From assembly GCA_045546695.1 (NCBI GenBank), contig JAZQDE010000012.1, positions 1 through 64,000 on the forward strand: DNA of 64,000 nt, in the 5' to 3' direction. The notes beneath the pieces were generated by a model. The model did no database searches, was not told where the DNA came from, and saw only the letters and a list, made by a program, of their open reading frames with translations. A program made the position numbers and the translations under genes. This document shows, piece after piece, positions 16,568-25,346 of the stretch (its first letter is position 1; each line of letters opens with the position of its first letter). Source of the stretch: SIG424 sp045546695. GTDB taxonomy: Bacteria > Bacillota > Clostridia > UBA1212 > UBA1255.

Positions 16568-17566
16568 TCATTCATCCTTGTACAAGTTATCAAAATCCTC
16601 ATCGCTGTACGAACGCTGGTCGTAATTCTTCTTCTGAGGCACCGAAGACGAATTTGCTACAGCTCCTGCAGGTGATCCGTTGCCTTGTGAGTACTTTTTG
16701 CGCTGGGTTTCTATGTATTGGTTAATCTCATCTACTGTTTTGAGCCCGTTTTTATACCACTGCGTGATTATTGCATCAAACAAAGCGAGCGTAGGATTGC
16801 TTGCCGTTACTGATTTTTTCAGAGCAATTTCTATTATTTCGAATGAATATCCATACGTATAATGCCATTTTTCGATGATTTCCTCCTCGTAGACATTCAT
16901 CGGACGCTTCATTTTAAGCTTCTTTGCTACGGTATCGCGGAGCAGTTTGAACTGAGAATACGAGGCCAGATATGCGTCCAGCTGTGCAAGCGTGCGGATG
17001 TGATATCTCTCGCCCCAGCTTTGTGCGACCTTTGACACGTATGGTTTTGTCATAATTTTTTTATTCTGACAATGCTGGAAAAGTGAAAAAACAACTTCCG
17101 GTGAAAAGGCATATTTTTCAAACCAGGAATCAATCTCGTTGTACCACGCAGCAGGCATTTTGCCGGCGAAAAATTTGTCACTTACAGCCTTCTGAAGCTG
17201 CGCTCTTGCCTGTCTGTTTTCATCAGATAATGCAAAGTCATCATCCGGGCGATGGACTGCCTTGGGACGGAAATTCCTCTCAATTTCTTTTTGAGCTATA
17301 TCCGAAACGAGAATCACGTCGTCTGTAAACGTAAGCAGGTCCAGGCTCTGTAAAGTAACGAGTGCTGCATCAATGAGAGAAATATCACAACCAAACAGAT
17401 TTGCAATCGCCTGCTTGTCTGTGTTGACATTATTTTCCGAAGCATAAACAATATATATGTATAATTTTACCGCAAAAGGATCAAGTTCCGGTAAATAATC
17501 TACAATAAAGCTATTGAATATATTAGTTTTTCTGAAAAGCGGATTTTCGATCTTGTCAATTTTCAT
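16568..17566 (-). CDS. dnaD: DnaD domain replication initiation protein
   Basis: A 332-aa protein with a winged-helix N-terminal part (about 1-100) and two DnaD/DnaB-II domains. One is around 140-200 (MTKPYVSKVAQSWGERYHI). The other is around 215-285 (EEEIIEKWHYTYGYSFEIIE, then a YKNGLKTVDEI ending typical of the domain). DnaD and DnaB proteins remodel the origin and bring the helicase loader. The gene is directly followed by dnaI. GGAGAGAACA precedes the ATG. An unstructured polar tail ends the protein. Confidence 0.9.
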   Translation of the reverse strand: MKIDKIENPLFRKTNIFNSFIVDYLPELDPFAVKLYIYIVYASENNVNTDKQAIANLFGCDISLIDAALVTLQSLDLLTFTDDVILVSDIAQKEIERNFRPKAVHRPDDDFALSDENRQARAQLQKAVSDKFFAGKMPAAWYNEIDSWFEKYAFSPEVVFSLFQHCQNKKIMTKPYVSKVAQSWGERYHIRTLAQLDAYLASYSQFKLLRDTVAKKLKMKRPMNVYEEEIIEKWHYTYGYSFEIIEIALKKSVTASNPTLALFDAIITQWYKNGLKTVDEINQYIETQRKKYSQGNGSPAGAVANSSSVPQKKNYDQRSYSDEDFDNLYKDE

Positions 17567-17593
17567 TGTTCTCTCCCTGATTCTGCAAACAAC

Positions 17594-18523
17594 TTACGAG
17601 GCCAGTATTCCTGTGCCGACCTTTACTGCATGTACTACGAGACGACCGTTTGAAACATCATATTTGTGACACGTTGTCAATGTCAGAATGTCGCTTTCCG
17701 CAGTAAGAATAACGTCTGATGCATACAGTGACTTCAATTTGAAGTCCTCTATAAAATTATAGTACTGTTCGTCTGAAGAAAAGGCCGTCTTGATGTAATA
17801 TTCGTCCGTCGTTGTTGTTCTCACAGAGAATATTTGCCATACTGTTACCTCATCAAGCGAATAAGTATATACATATGGATGTGAGTCAAAAAAGTCCTTA
17901 TCAAGGAATTTTTTAAGATCGTAGAACATCGACTGGTCATGCATATTATGTCCGTAAATGATTGTATTTCCCGTCATTTCTTCTGCGTTATTACGGAAAT
18001 CCATAAACAACGAGCCCGCTTTGAAATATTTCTTGTTTATATTTTTATGCAGGTAAAAATCATTATCTGTGCTCTGGAGTACGTAATAATTTATATTTGT
18101 ATCTTCTATATACAACCACAACTTAAAATCAGGATTCTTTGCTTTCAGATCTTCTAAGGTCTGTCTTGACGGTCCGACAGGATATACCAATCTCTCCGGA
18201 GTCGGGACTGGGTACGAAGGTACCTCTTTGTCGATATTCTTATAGGGATTTTCAAAAGATATTTCATAATCATTTATCACGCCCTGATAATATTCATTTT
18301 CAGACACGTATGAATATACCTTCATTCCAATCATTCCAAGCGAGAAAAACATTACAACGAGTAATACTGTCTGCACAAGAATATAATACATTCTGTCGCC
18401 TTTTTTTACTTTTTTAGGCTTCTTTTTCGCTTCGACCGGCTTCGGTTTCTCAGGCCTATGAACAGAAGAAGGCATATCTTCTATTGTTTTTCTTTTCTTT
18501 TTTATTTCATTATCATTCAGCAT
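17594..18523 (-). CDS. srtB: class B sortase
   Basis: A 309-aa membrane-anchored transpeptidase that attaches surface proteins to peptidoglycan. A Lys/Pro-rich cytoplasmic segment is followed by a membrane helix (about 47-69). The catalytic domain carries YGHNMHDQSMF (His), TLTTCHKY (Cys) and NGRLVVHAV (Arg). It overlaps the end of the LRR protein gene by 11 bp and precedes dnaD by 27 bp. The LRR protein has an N-terminal anchor and no visible sorting motif at its C-terminus, so the substrate is probably encoded elsewhere. Confidence 0.92.
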   Translation of the reverse strand: MLNDNEIKKKRKTIEDMPSSVHRPEKPKPVEAKKKPKKVKKGDRMYYILVQTVLLVVMFFSLGMIGMKVYSYVSENEYYQGVINDYEISFENPYKNIDKEVPSYPVPTPERLVYPVGPSRQTLEDLKAKNPDFKLWLYIEDTNINYYVLQSTDNDFYLHKNINKKYFKAGSLFMDFRNNAEEMTGNTIIYGHNMHDQSMFYDLKKFLDKDFFDSHPYVYTYSLDEVTVWQIFSVRTTTTDEYYIKTAFSSDEQYYNFIEDFKLKSLYASDVILTAESDILTLTTCHKYDVSNGRLVVHAVKVGTGILAS

Positions 18524-20105
18524 CTTTTATTCTCACCTCGCACGTATCACGGAAATATGCCTTGCGGACGCCGCTTGGAATTGTTGCTCTTTTTAAACTT
18601 CTATAATAAATTTCAATATATTCAAGAGAAGAACACATTGAAAAATCAACTCTTGACGTCTTATTGTAGCTGCCTCTGAAATATCTGAGTTTGTCGCAAC
18701 CTTCCATATCAAACTTTGAAATAGAACAATTGGAACAATCTACTGTCTCCAGATTAGGGAAACTGCCGAAATCAATATTTTCAATATTATCATTATATCT
18801 TATAATAAGCGTCTTCAGATTCGGGAATAATTCTCCTGTAATCTCCTCTATATCATCTGACATATTAACGTCGGCGCAGTCAAGATATTCAAGATTAGGA
18901 CATGTTGAAAAGTCCAGCCATCCGAGAGGCGTATCATTATAATTAAGAATCTCAAGAAGCGGCATCCCGGAAATATCGATTGTTTCGAGATTGTCATTGT
19001 ATTCAATGATAAGTCTGCGGACATTCGAAAGACCTGTAACGTTAAGCTCTGACACGGTCGAATGTGAAACCTCAATATCTATCAGTTCCTTAAGAGAAGA
19101 TAAATCCAGCGTATCTATAACTGCATTTGTTATGACCAACCTCTGAAGATTCGGAAACAGCATAAGGTCCTGCGTAAGATTTTCAAGAGCCTCTCCGTAC
19201 GCATTAATCTTTATTTCTTTTACGCCTGCAAGGTCCGTCTCCCATAAATCACTGTTTATGGTGTGATTTGCATATTTATCATCGGCATCATTATTTTTCA
19301 GATAAGTGATAGCAGCCATGCGCACTTCGTCATTATGAATCTTAACGATATCCATAAATTTTGACATAACTTCTTCACCGGTAAACTTGATGTCTTTATT
19401 CAGGGCAACCGTTCCGGAAACAGCAGGTGCCAGCAGCTGGCCGAAAACAAACGTGTCGTTGCAATGAACCTGCGCATTAGGAGCAAGTAAAGTACATGAT
19501 ACAACGGCATCATCAAGAATAACTTCTGTCGCCTCGTAGCAATTTATAATTGCCCTTGATGCATACAGTCCTGATTCGTCACGCACCAGAATATAGTAAT
19601 CAGTAAGGTCTACCTTTTTGCCACCGATATTGACTACAACGTAAAAATCCTTATCCTCTGAATTTATCCAGATATGATTAAAATCTTCGAAAGAGTAACC
19701 ATTGCAGATGTTTTCGGAATCAAGGTTGTAAACTGTGTATCTGACATTCTCTCTGGATATACAATAAATGCCACCTTTGCCACCATTCTGAGCAGAATCA
19801 TCCTGCTCTGTACCAAGAAATGTCCACGCTTCGGAATTTGCTTCGAATTCTGAAAATCTCTGTGACATCTGTGCGTAAACATATTTGTAACTGTTTGAAC
19901 TTTGGGTCTGTACTGCGCCCATAGAATGAACAACTTTTTGTGGTATCTGTGGCATCTGCTCATACAAATCTTTTGCCCCGTAAACAATATACAGACACGA
20001 CAAGGTGCATACAATTAATAATACGGCAGACAAAGCTGAAAATACTGTAATCATCAGCCTTTTTCTGAACGCTTTATTCCTTTTGTCTACACGTTTTTTT
20101 GTCAT
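18513..20105 (-). CDS. membrane-anchored surface protein with choice-of-anchor-A-like region and LRRs
   Basis: A 530-aa protein. A basic cytoplasmic start and one membrane helix (about 19-41) anchor it. Residues around 195-235 contain CTLLAPNAQVHCNDTFVFGQ, similar to the LAPNA core of choice-of-anchor A domains. From about 300 to the end are irregular leucine-rich repeats (for example LPNLETVDCSN-type units of 20-23 residues). Such proteins sit on the outer face and bind ligands. It overlaps and is co-transcribed with sortase B. The specific role is unknown. Confidence 0.78.
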   Translation of the reverse strand: MTKKRVDKRNKAFRKRLMITVFSALSAVLLIVCTLSCLYIVYGAKDLYEQMPQIPQKVVHSMGAVQTQSSNSYKYVYAQMSQRFSEFEANSEAWTFLGTEQDDSAQNGGKGGIYCISRENVRYTVYNLDSENICNGYSFEDFNHIWINSEDKDFYVVVNIGGKKVDLTDYYILVRDESGLYASRAIINCYEATEVILDDAVVSCTLLAPNAQVHCNDTFVFGQLLAPAVSGTVALNKDIKFTGEEVMSKFMDIVKIHNDEVRMAAITYLKNNDADDKYANHTINSDLWETDLAGVKEIKINAYGEALENLTQDLMLFPNLQRLVITNAVIDTLDLSSLKELIDIEVSHSTVSELNVTGLSNVRRLIIEYNDNLETIDISGMPLLEILNYNDTPLGWLDFSTCPNLEYLDCADVNMSDDIEEITGELFPNLKTLIIRYNDNIENIDFGSFPNLETVDCSNCSISKFDMEGCDKLRYFRGSYNKTSRVDFSMCSSLEYIEIYYRSLKRATIPSGVRKAYFRDTCEVRIKDAE

Positions 20106-20256
20106 ATTGTTTATCCATCCCGTTATCGCAGATATTTATAGATAGTCCTTTTTATTATACCACAACAAATTATTTTCGTACACCTGACTTTTCACAGAAT
20201 ATTTTCCCATTTTCAAGGCGACAATATCCATGAAAACAAACAGGAGGTACTTATTT

Positions 20257-20814
20257 ATGAAGCGCGTTATCCGTTTTATGTCTTTATCCTTAGTTCTTAT
20301 TATATGTGGCCTGTGCCTTTACGCAGAATTATCATTCCATGATATCAGCAGCGACGTCGTGCGCCTTCACGTGCTCGCAAACAGTAATACGCAAGAAGAT
20401 CAGGCGCTGAAGCTAAAAGTTCGCGACAGTGTCCTCGAGCAGGCACAAATATTACTCGCGGATGTTTCCACCAAGGAAGAATCTATGAAAATTCTCAGCA
20501 AAAATACAACTTTACTTGAAAAAGCCGCACTTGAATGCATCATCCGCGAAGGATATGACTATACAGTCAGGGTCTGTCTCGGCAAATACGATTTCCCGAC
20601 AAAAAGTTATAAAAACATATCTCTTCCGCAGGGAAACTACGATGCTCTGCGTGTAATCATCGGTTCCGGCAAAGGCGACAACTGGTGGTGCGTGGTCTTT
20701 CCCCCGTTCTGTCTCGGTGAACCTGCAACTGATGAAAAAGAAGACGTCTCTGTCCGCTTCAGAATCGTAGAAATATACAACGGTATCAAAAAGAAAATCA
20801 AATCTCTCTGGTAA
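20257..20814 (+). CDS. spoIIR: stage II sporulation protein R
   Basis: A 185-aa secreted signalling protein. In Bacillus, SpoIIR is made in the forespore and triggers SpoIIGA to activate sigma-E in the mother cell. The conserved block VVRLHVLANSNTQEDQALKLKVRD follows an N-terminal hydrophobic signal (about 7-24), and NWWCVVFPPFC is also typical. The frame opens at 20230, but ATG 20257 has AGGAGGT eight bases upstream. It converges with the next gene, and the 3' ends overlap by 17 bp. Confidence 0.95.
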   Translation: MKRVIRFMSLSLVLIICGLCLYAELSFHDISSDVVRLHVLANSNTQEDQALKLKVRDSVLEQAQILLADVSTKEESMKILSKNTTLLEKAALECIIREGYDYTVRVCLGKYDFPTKSYKNISLPQGNYDALRVIIGSGKGDNWWCVVFPPFCLGEPATDEKEDVSVRFRIVEIYNGIKKKIKSLW

Positions 20815-21559
20815 TTTCCGTCTTAACTTCCCTCAGATATCTGTATACAGTACTTTTACTGCAATTAAATATCTTTGCTATCTGCATGTATGAAAATCTG
20901 TGAACGTAGTACAAAGTCTGCGCAACAAGTGCCTTTTCATTTATGTCTGCGCGACGCCTGAAATCCGTCTCATCGCGGAATTGAGTCATCTTCCAGATTA
21001 CGTTTCTTGCAATCGCATCATTTTTATCGACGTTATCTTCCAGACTTTTCATATTGATCGTACGCACGATAATATTATGAAGATACATTTCACCGAAAAG
21101 CATGCGTATCTTCGTCGGATTCAGCATGTGGGAAAGATATTCCGTCGTGTTGCTTCCGCTCAGTACCGCGATGCTGCTCCATGTATAGTCAGCGTAAAAA
21201 GGCTCTCCTGTCCTGCCACACATAACTTCACAATATTTTTCCCGTAACTCCTCTTCGCTGTACGCATACGTCACGTCTACAGCCGGTGTAAATCGCTTGC
21301 CTCCCATTACTCTTTTATAATAACTACCATACAGCATGTTGGTCTTGCGCACCGCCCCGCTCAAGGCCTCCCCGTCTGTGTCCATGCATATAATTTTCAC
21401 AAAATCGTCGTTGCAATAAAACCCGATTACTTCTATAGAATCATGTATCTGCCTGTAAAAATCGCGCATATACTTATCTTTAGCGGCATTTCCCACGAAA
21501 GAATAATCGCAGTTCTTATTTTGTATACATACAATTATGTTACACTTATCCCTTGTCAT
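20798..21559 (-). CDS. probable domesticated Y1-transposase-like protein with C-terminal HTH
   Basis: A 253-aa protein not matched to a named gene. Its layout follows REP-associated tyrosine transposases (Y1/IS200-like). VIGFYCNDDFVKIIC (45-59) sits where the HUH motif (usually MPNHVHLL) belongs. LYGSYYKRV (76-84) resembles the YTRYFNRR block, and YTWSSIAVLSG resembles the YPWSSYRAYLG block. The HUH histidines read F-V-K here, so nicking activity is probably lost. Residues 217-245 form a helix-turn-helix (QIAKIFNCSKSTVYRYL). ATG 21559 has GGAGG six bases upstream and is preferred to 21613. It is divergent from the GerMN gene across a pair of 14-bp direct repeats. Confidence 0.6.
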   Translation of the reverse strand: MTRDKCNIIVCIQNKNCDYSFVGNAAKDKYMRDFYRQIHDSIEVIGFYCNDDFVKIICMDTDGEALSGAVRKTNMLYGSYYKRVMGGKRFTPAVDVTYAYSEEELREKYCEVMCGRTGEPFYADYTWSSIAVLSGSNTTEYLSHMLNPTKIRMLFGEMYLHNIIVRTINMKSLEDNVDKNDAIARNVIWKMTQFRDETDFRRRADINEKALVAQTLYYVHRFSYMQIAKIFNCSKSTVYRYLREVKTEITREI

Positions 21560-21635
21560 GGCCTTCCTCCATATTCTTTCGACTTCCCGTTTTTTGAGGC
21601 GGATTCTTAGCATAACTCTTTTTGATGACTGCCGT

Positions 21636-21671
21636 CAATTATTTCCCGAAAAAGCTGCAATTATTTCCCGA
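21636..21671. promoter_or_regulatory. tandem 14-bp direct repeats, likely operator
   Basis: CAATTATTTCCCGA occurs twice without mismatch, at 21636-21649 and 21658-21671. The start-to-start distance is 22 bp, about two helical turns, placing both on the same DNA face. The repeats sit in the 192-bp region between the divergent starts of the HTH protein (21559) and the GerMN lipoprotein (21752). A short GCCCG/CGGGC hairpin follows at 21699-21712. Confidence 0.7.
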
Positions 21672-21751
21672 TATTCATGTGAAAAGAATGTTCTATTTGC
21701 CCGCAGACGGGCATATATATCAGCAAAACGTTTTTTGAAGAGGGGTTCTGT

Positions 21752-22402
21752 ATGAAATTATCAAGAACTATTTTTTGTTTATTGCTTATCTGCTTATTAT
21801 TTGCCGCTACCGGCTGTACTCCCAGCGAAGATGTTCCGGTTTCGGCCGGCGAAGTCAATATTTTCCCCGTCAGTGGTGAAGTCCTCAGTCAGGCACAGGA
21901 AGCTGCGCTCAGTACGTCATGCCGTGCAAGGTTATATTTTATAACACAGAAGGGAGATATGCTGTCTGCCGAGATGAAGCTCATCTCTTTTGGTGAAAAG
22001 GAAAAGAGGACGCAGTATCTCGCAACTTCTCTTGTCAAAGCACTTATCGCCGGACCATCAAACACACGCCTTGCTGCGACGATGCCAGATGGCACAACAT
22101 TAAACTCAGTAAAGTTGGCAGACGGTGAGGCCGTCGTTGACTTCGGCGGAGATTTTCTGAGTGGTATAAGGAACGACCCTGCCCGCAGCAGATTGATTCT
22201 TGCTTCTGTTGTAAACACGCTTACAGAATTCAAAGATATTGATTCTGTCACAATTCTTTACAACGGCAAAGATATCTCAGGCATCGAGGGCCTTGAGACA
22301 AACAATCTCGTCCGTGATATCAGCGTCGTTACAGATATAGAAAATGCGGCAGCCGATATGGATTATACCGAGAATGTTTTCCTTGAAATAGAGCTCGAAT
22401 AA
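21752..22402 (+). CDS. GerMN domain lipoprotein
   Basis: A 216-aa exported lipoprotein. The signal peptide ends in the lipobox AATGC, with the modified Cys near residue 24. A single GerMN domain spans about 60-180, with TSLVKALIAGPS and the ADGEAVVDFGGDF segment typical of the domain, named after spore germination protein GerM. GAGGGGTTCTGT precedes the ATG. Its role is likely at the cell surface or in sporulation; placement near spoIIR supports the latter weakly. Confidence 0.85.
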   Translation: MKLSRTIFCLLLICLLFAATGCTPSEDVPVSAGEVNIFPVSGEVLSQAQEAALSTSCRARLYFITQKGDMLSAEMKLISFGEKEKRTQYLATSLVKALIAGPSNTRLAATMPDGTTLNSVKLADGEAVVDFGGDFLSGIRNDPARSRLILASVVNTLTEFKDIDSVTILYNGKDISGIEGLETNNLVRDISVVTDIENAAADMDYTENVFLEIELE

Positions 22403-22459
22403 AGGTACAATGGCTAGTGGTGTTTTTTCACCGGTGTAATAATCGGAAAGGTCGATTTT

Positions 22460-23524
22460 ATGAAAAAGACAATTGCAGTAGTATTCGGCGGACGCTCTAC
22501 AGAACATAAAGTATCTTGTATCTCTGCACATTCAATTATAAACAATCTCGACAAAGAGCTTTTTGATATTGTCATGATCGGCATTACTCAAGAAGGCGAC
22601 TGGCTCCCCTATTCGGGGCCGGTTGACAATCTTAAAGACGGCTCCTGGGAACCCCTGGCGGCCGGCGCGACAGGTCTTGCCGCAGGTATTGCCGAGCTTG
22701 AAAAGTGCGATTGTATCCTGCCTGTTCTTCACGGTCAGAATGGCGAAGACGGTACTGTTCAGGGTCTTTTTGAATTGCTCGATATTCCATACGTAGGTTG
22801 CAACGTGCTTGCTTCTGCTGTTTGTATGGATAAGGTTTACACGAAGATTATTCTCGACGATGCCGGCATACCTCAATGTGACTATATCGTCGCTCACCGT
22901 CACCATATTCTGGAAGACGTTCATGCCTACGAGCAGGAGGTTGCTGACAAACTCGGTTATCCTTGCTTTATAAAACCCTCTAATTCCGGCTCTTCTGTCG
23001 GTGCTATGAAGGTAAGTTGCGCTGCCGATTTACATAATGCGCTTTACGAAGCACAGCAATTCGACCGCAAGATTCTTATTGAAAAATATATCAAAGGACG
23101 CGAGATTGAGTGCGCGGTGCTTGGTAATTTAGAACCTGTCGTTGCATTCCCCGGCGAGATAAAGCCTTCTGCCGAATTCTATGATTATGATGATAAATAC
23201 GTAAACGGTTCAAGTATCAGTATTATTCCTGCAGATATACCTGCAGACATCGCTGACAAGATTAAATCATATGCTCTGCGTGCATACGAAGCATGTGAGT
23301 GCAGCGGTCTGTCACGCATCGACTTTTTCCTCAGCCACGACGAAGCCGGCAACGAAAATGTTATTCTTCTTAATGAGATCAACACTCTTCCCGGTTTTAC
23401 AGATATCAGTATGTATGGTAAATTGTGGGCAAACGAAGGTCTCGTTTTCACAGAGCTTCTTACAAAACTGATAAACCTTGCTTTTGAAAGGAAAAAACAA
23501 AATGAACGTCGTACCTCAAAATAA
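22460..23524 (+). CDS. ddl: D-alanine--D-alanine ligase
   Basis: A 354-aa ATP-grasp ligase joining two D-alanines for peptidoglycan. The N-terminal FGGRSTEHKVSCISA, the central KPSNSGSSVGAMK and EKYIKGREIECAVLG, and the C-terminal LLNEINTLPGFT are hallmark motifs. GGAAAGG precedes the ATG. It overlaps the murI start by 23 bp, so D-Ala and D-Glu supply for the wall are coupled. Confidence 0.95.
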   Translation: MKKTIAVVFGGRSTEHKVSCISAHSIINNLDKELFDIVMIGITQEGDWLPYSGPVDNLKDGSWEPLAAGATGLAAGIAELEKCDCILPVLHGQNGEDGTVQGLFELLDIPYVGCNVLASAVCMDKVYTKIILDDAGIPQCDYIVAHRHHILEDVHAYEQEVADKLGYPCFIKPSNSGSSVGAMKVSCAADLHNALYEAQQFDRKILIEKYIKGREIECAVLGNLEPVVAFPGEIKPSAEFYDYDDKYVNGSSISIIPADIPADIADKIKSYALRAYEACECSGLSRIDFFLSHDEAGNENVILLNEINTLPGFTDISMYGKLWANEGLVFTELLTKLINLAFERKKQNERRTSK

Positions 23525-24344
23525 TACCTCTTGCGAGTGCGAAAAGGCCATCGGCGTTTTTGACTCAGGTCTTGGCGGTCTTACCGTTTTAAACGAGCTT
23601 ACAAAGCTGCTTCCGGATGAAAATATTGTATATTTCGGAGACAGCGGCCGCACGCCATACGGTACTAAGTCAAAAGATACTGTCATCCGCTATACACAGC
23701 AGGATATAAATTTTTTGCTCTCTCATAACGTAAAAATGATTGTCATCGCCTGCAATACCGCAAGTGCCTGCAGTCTCGACATAGTTTCTGCAAAATACGA
23801 CGTACCTGTTGTAGAAGTTGTCGGTCCCGGCGCACGTGCCGCTGCCGCTGTCACTTCCAATAACAAAGTAGCCGTTATCGGAACAAGTGCCACAATCGGC
23901 AGCCACGTATATGAAAAAGCACTTAAAGCGGCTTGCGAAGATATTACATATTTTGGAAAAGCCTGCCCTATGTTTGTGCCTCTTGTCGAAGAAGGCTGGT
24001 GGGATAAAAAAGTTACAGAAGATATTATCTCAATCTATTTGTCAGAACTTAAGATTTACAGTCCGGATACGTTGATTCTAGGCTGCACACATTATCCGCT
24101 TCTCCAGAACGCAATCGCAAAAGTACTCGGTCCGGATATTACACTTGTAAACTCTGCCTCCAGCGTTGCAAAAGAAGTCAGAGATGAGCTTGCAAAAAAG
24201 AATCTTCTCCGGGCCGATTCTGAACACATCGGAAAAGTCTCATATTATACAAGCGACAGCGTAGAAAAATTTGCAGCTCTTGGCAGTATGTTCCTTGGCC
24301 GCGAGCTTGATAATGTCACGAAAGTTGATATCGATGCATACTGA
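23502..24344 (+). CDS. murI: glutamate racemase
   Basis: A 280-aa cofactor-independent racemase providing D-glutamate for peptidoglycan. IGVFDSGLGGLTVL and VIACNTASA carry the first catalytic Cys; LGCTHYPLL carries the second with its His. The frame extends to 23478, but ATG 23502 has GAAAGGA upstream and is preferred. The start lies within the end of ddl, and the stop overlaps the next start. Confidence 0.95.
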   Translation: MNVVPQNNTSCECEKAIGVFDSGLGGLTVLNELTKLLPDENIVYFGDSGRTPYGTKSKDTVIRYTQQDINFLLSHNVKMIVIACNTASACSLDIVSAKYDVPVVEVVGPGARAAAAVTSNNKVAVIGTSATIGSHVYEKALKAACEDITYFGKACPMFVPLVEEGWWDKKVTEDIISIYLSELKIYSPDTLILGCTHYPLLQNAIAKVLGPDITLVNSASSVAKEVRDELAKKNLLRADSEHIGKVSYYTSDSVEKFAALGSMFLGRELDNVTKVDIDAY

Positions 24345-24819
24345 TACGTTTGAAAAATGCGCATATTTTTTTAAATCGCCTCCCCTCAGCCGGCTTGATG
24401 TACAAATACTGAAGTGCGGCAACGAGGCGTCATATTACAATGTATTTCTCAGTGATACGTACCTGACTGATTATTTATGGGATTACTATTCCACTCACCG
24501 CATTACCTGTGAAAAAAAACAACCCGGAACTGACGATTCCGAGCCCTATATCCCTCATGTATTTGATTATGCAATCAGATCTTTCGGAAAAAATCTTGAT
24601 TATGATGAATATAAAAAGCAGCCGGCCTTGCTCAATCCTGTAGAGCGCCGACTGGCTACCATGCTTGTGTATTGTATACAAAATCCCTCCGGGCGTTTCA
24701 GTGAGATTCTTCTTACTCAGACTTTTGAATATTTCCGCAGCCTTGTTTTAATAAAAATGGGCTTTTTTACTCAATTATTACTGTCCTGTTGTCTGATTTA
24801 TTCACGAATAACAATATAA
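24334..24819 (+). CDS. hypothetical protein downstream of murI
   Basis: A 161-aa protein that I do not recognise. The start ATG 24334 lies inside the last codons of murI (overlap 11 bp), which favours a real, coupled gene. It is polar with many aromatic residues (YYNVFLSDTYLTDYLWDYYS), and the last 25 residues are hydrophobic (FFTQLLLSCCLIYS). That tail could be a membrane segment or reflect read-out into the opposite gene, since the 3' end overlaps the convergent Sfp-type gene by 22 bp. Confidence 0.6.
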   Translation: MHTDTFEKCAYFFKSPPLSRLDVQILKCGNEASYYNVFLSDTYLTDYLWDYYSTHRITCEKKQPGTDDSEPYIPHVFDYAIRSFGKNLDYDEYKKQPALLNPVERRLATMLVYCIQNPSGRFSEILLTQTFEYFRSLVLIKMGFFTQLLLSCCLIYSRITI

Positions 24820-25343
24820 TCAAATTCTTTTTCTGAACAAAGGCAGCAGGAGTATTCCTCGTCAATCATAACCATTTTTCCATGTCCCGGCAGCTTGCCA
24901 ACAACGCTGAATTTATCAAAACTGTCAGCTATGCCTGTCCCTGTGAGCTTTACGTAGCTCTCTTTTGCTGCCCAGATATCATAAAAGTGCTCATATCCAT
25001 CTGCAAACAGAAAGTCAGCTTCGCGGGTTGTGAAAAAACGGTCGGCGATTGCCTTTACATTGCGCCCCGGAATATGTTCCTGAATGTCGATGCCGACGGG
25101 CACCAGCGACATCGCACACACCCAGTATTTACCACTGTGAGACACATTGAAATGTATCGGGCTGTCCTTGAAAAAAGGTTTTCCCCGCTCTGCGATGCAA
25201 TACGATGTCTCATCGGGCACGGAAAGCTTCTTTTCACAGACAAAATCAAGCAACACAAATTGTCCGGCGCATTTTAAAACGCGCTGCTTTGTGTTGCCTG
25301 ACGTCTTATCGCTATTTCCAACAAAAATGGCGATTGTATTCAT
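24798..25343 (-). CDS. 4'-phosphopantetheinyl transferase (Sfp-type)
   Basis: A 181-aa enzyme transferring phosphopantetheine from CoA to the serine of carrier proteins. GIDIQEH carries the metal-binding Asp, and the WAAKESYVKLTGTG segment carries the catalytic Glu-Lys. The Sfp-type rather than AcpS-type fold suggests breadth of carrier substrate. Candidates in this window are the ACP domain at the end of the ligase (49933-51894) and the free ACP (53219-53455). The frame opens with TTG, but ATG 25343 is the likelier start. It is adjacent to the DUF308 gene. Confidence 0.9.
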   Translation of the reverse strand: MNTIAIFVGNSDKTSGNTKQRVLKCAGQFVLLDFVCEKKLSVPDETSYCIAERGKPFFKDSPIHFNVSHSGKYWVCAMSLVPVGIDIQEHIPGRNVKAIADRFFTTREADFLFADGYEHFYDIWAAKESYVKLTGTGIADSFDKFSVVGKLPGHGKMVMIDEEYSCCLCSEKEFDYIVIRE

Positions 25344-25346
25344 CAA

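Noticed and set aside
21699..21712. GCCCG/CGGGC hairpin before the GerMN gene
   Set aside because: Only five base pairs and no T-run; not strong enough for a terminator or riboswitch call.
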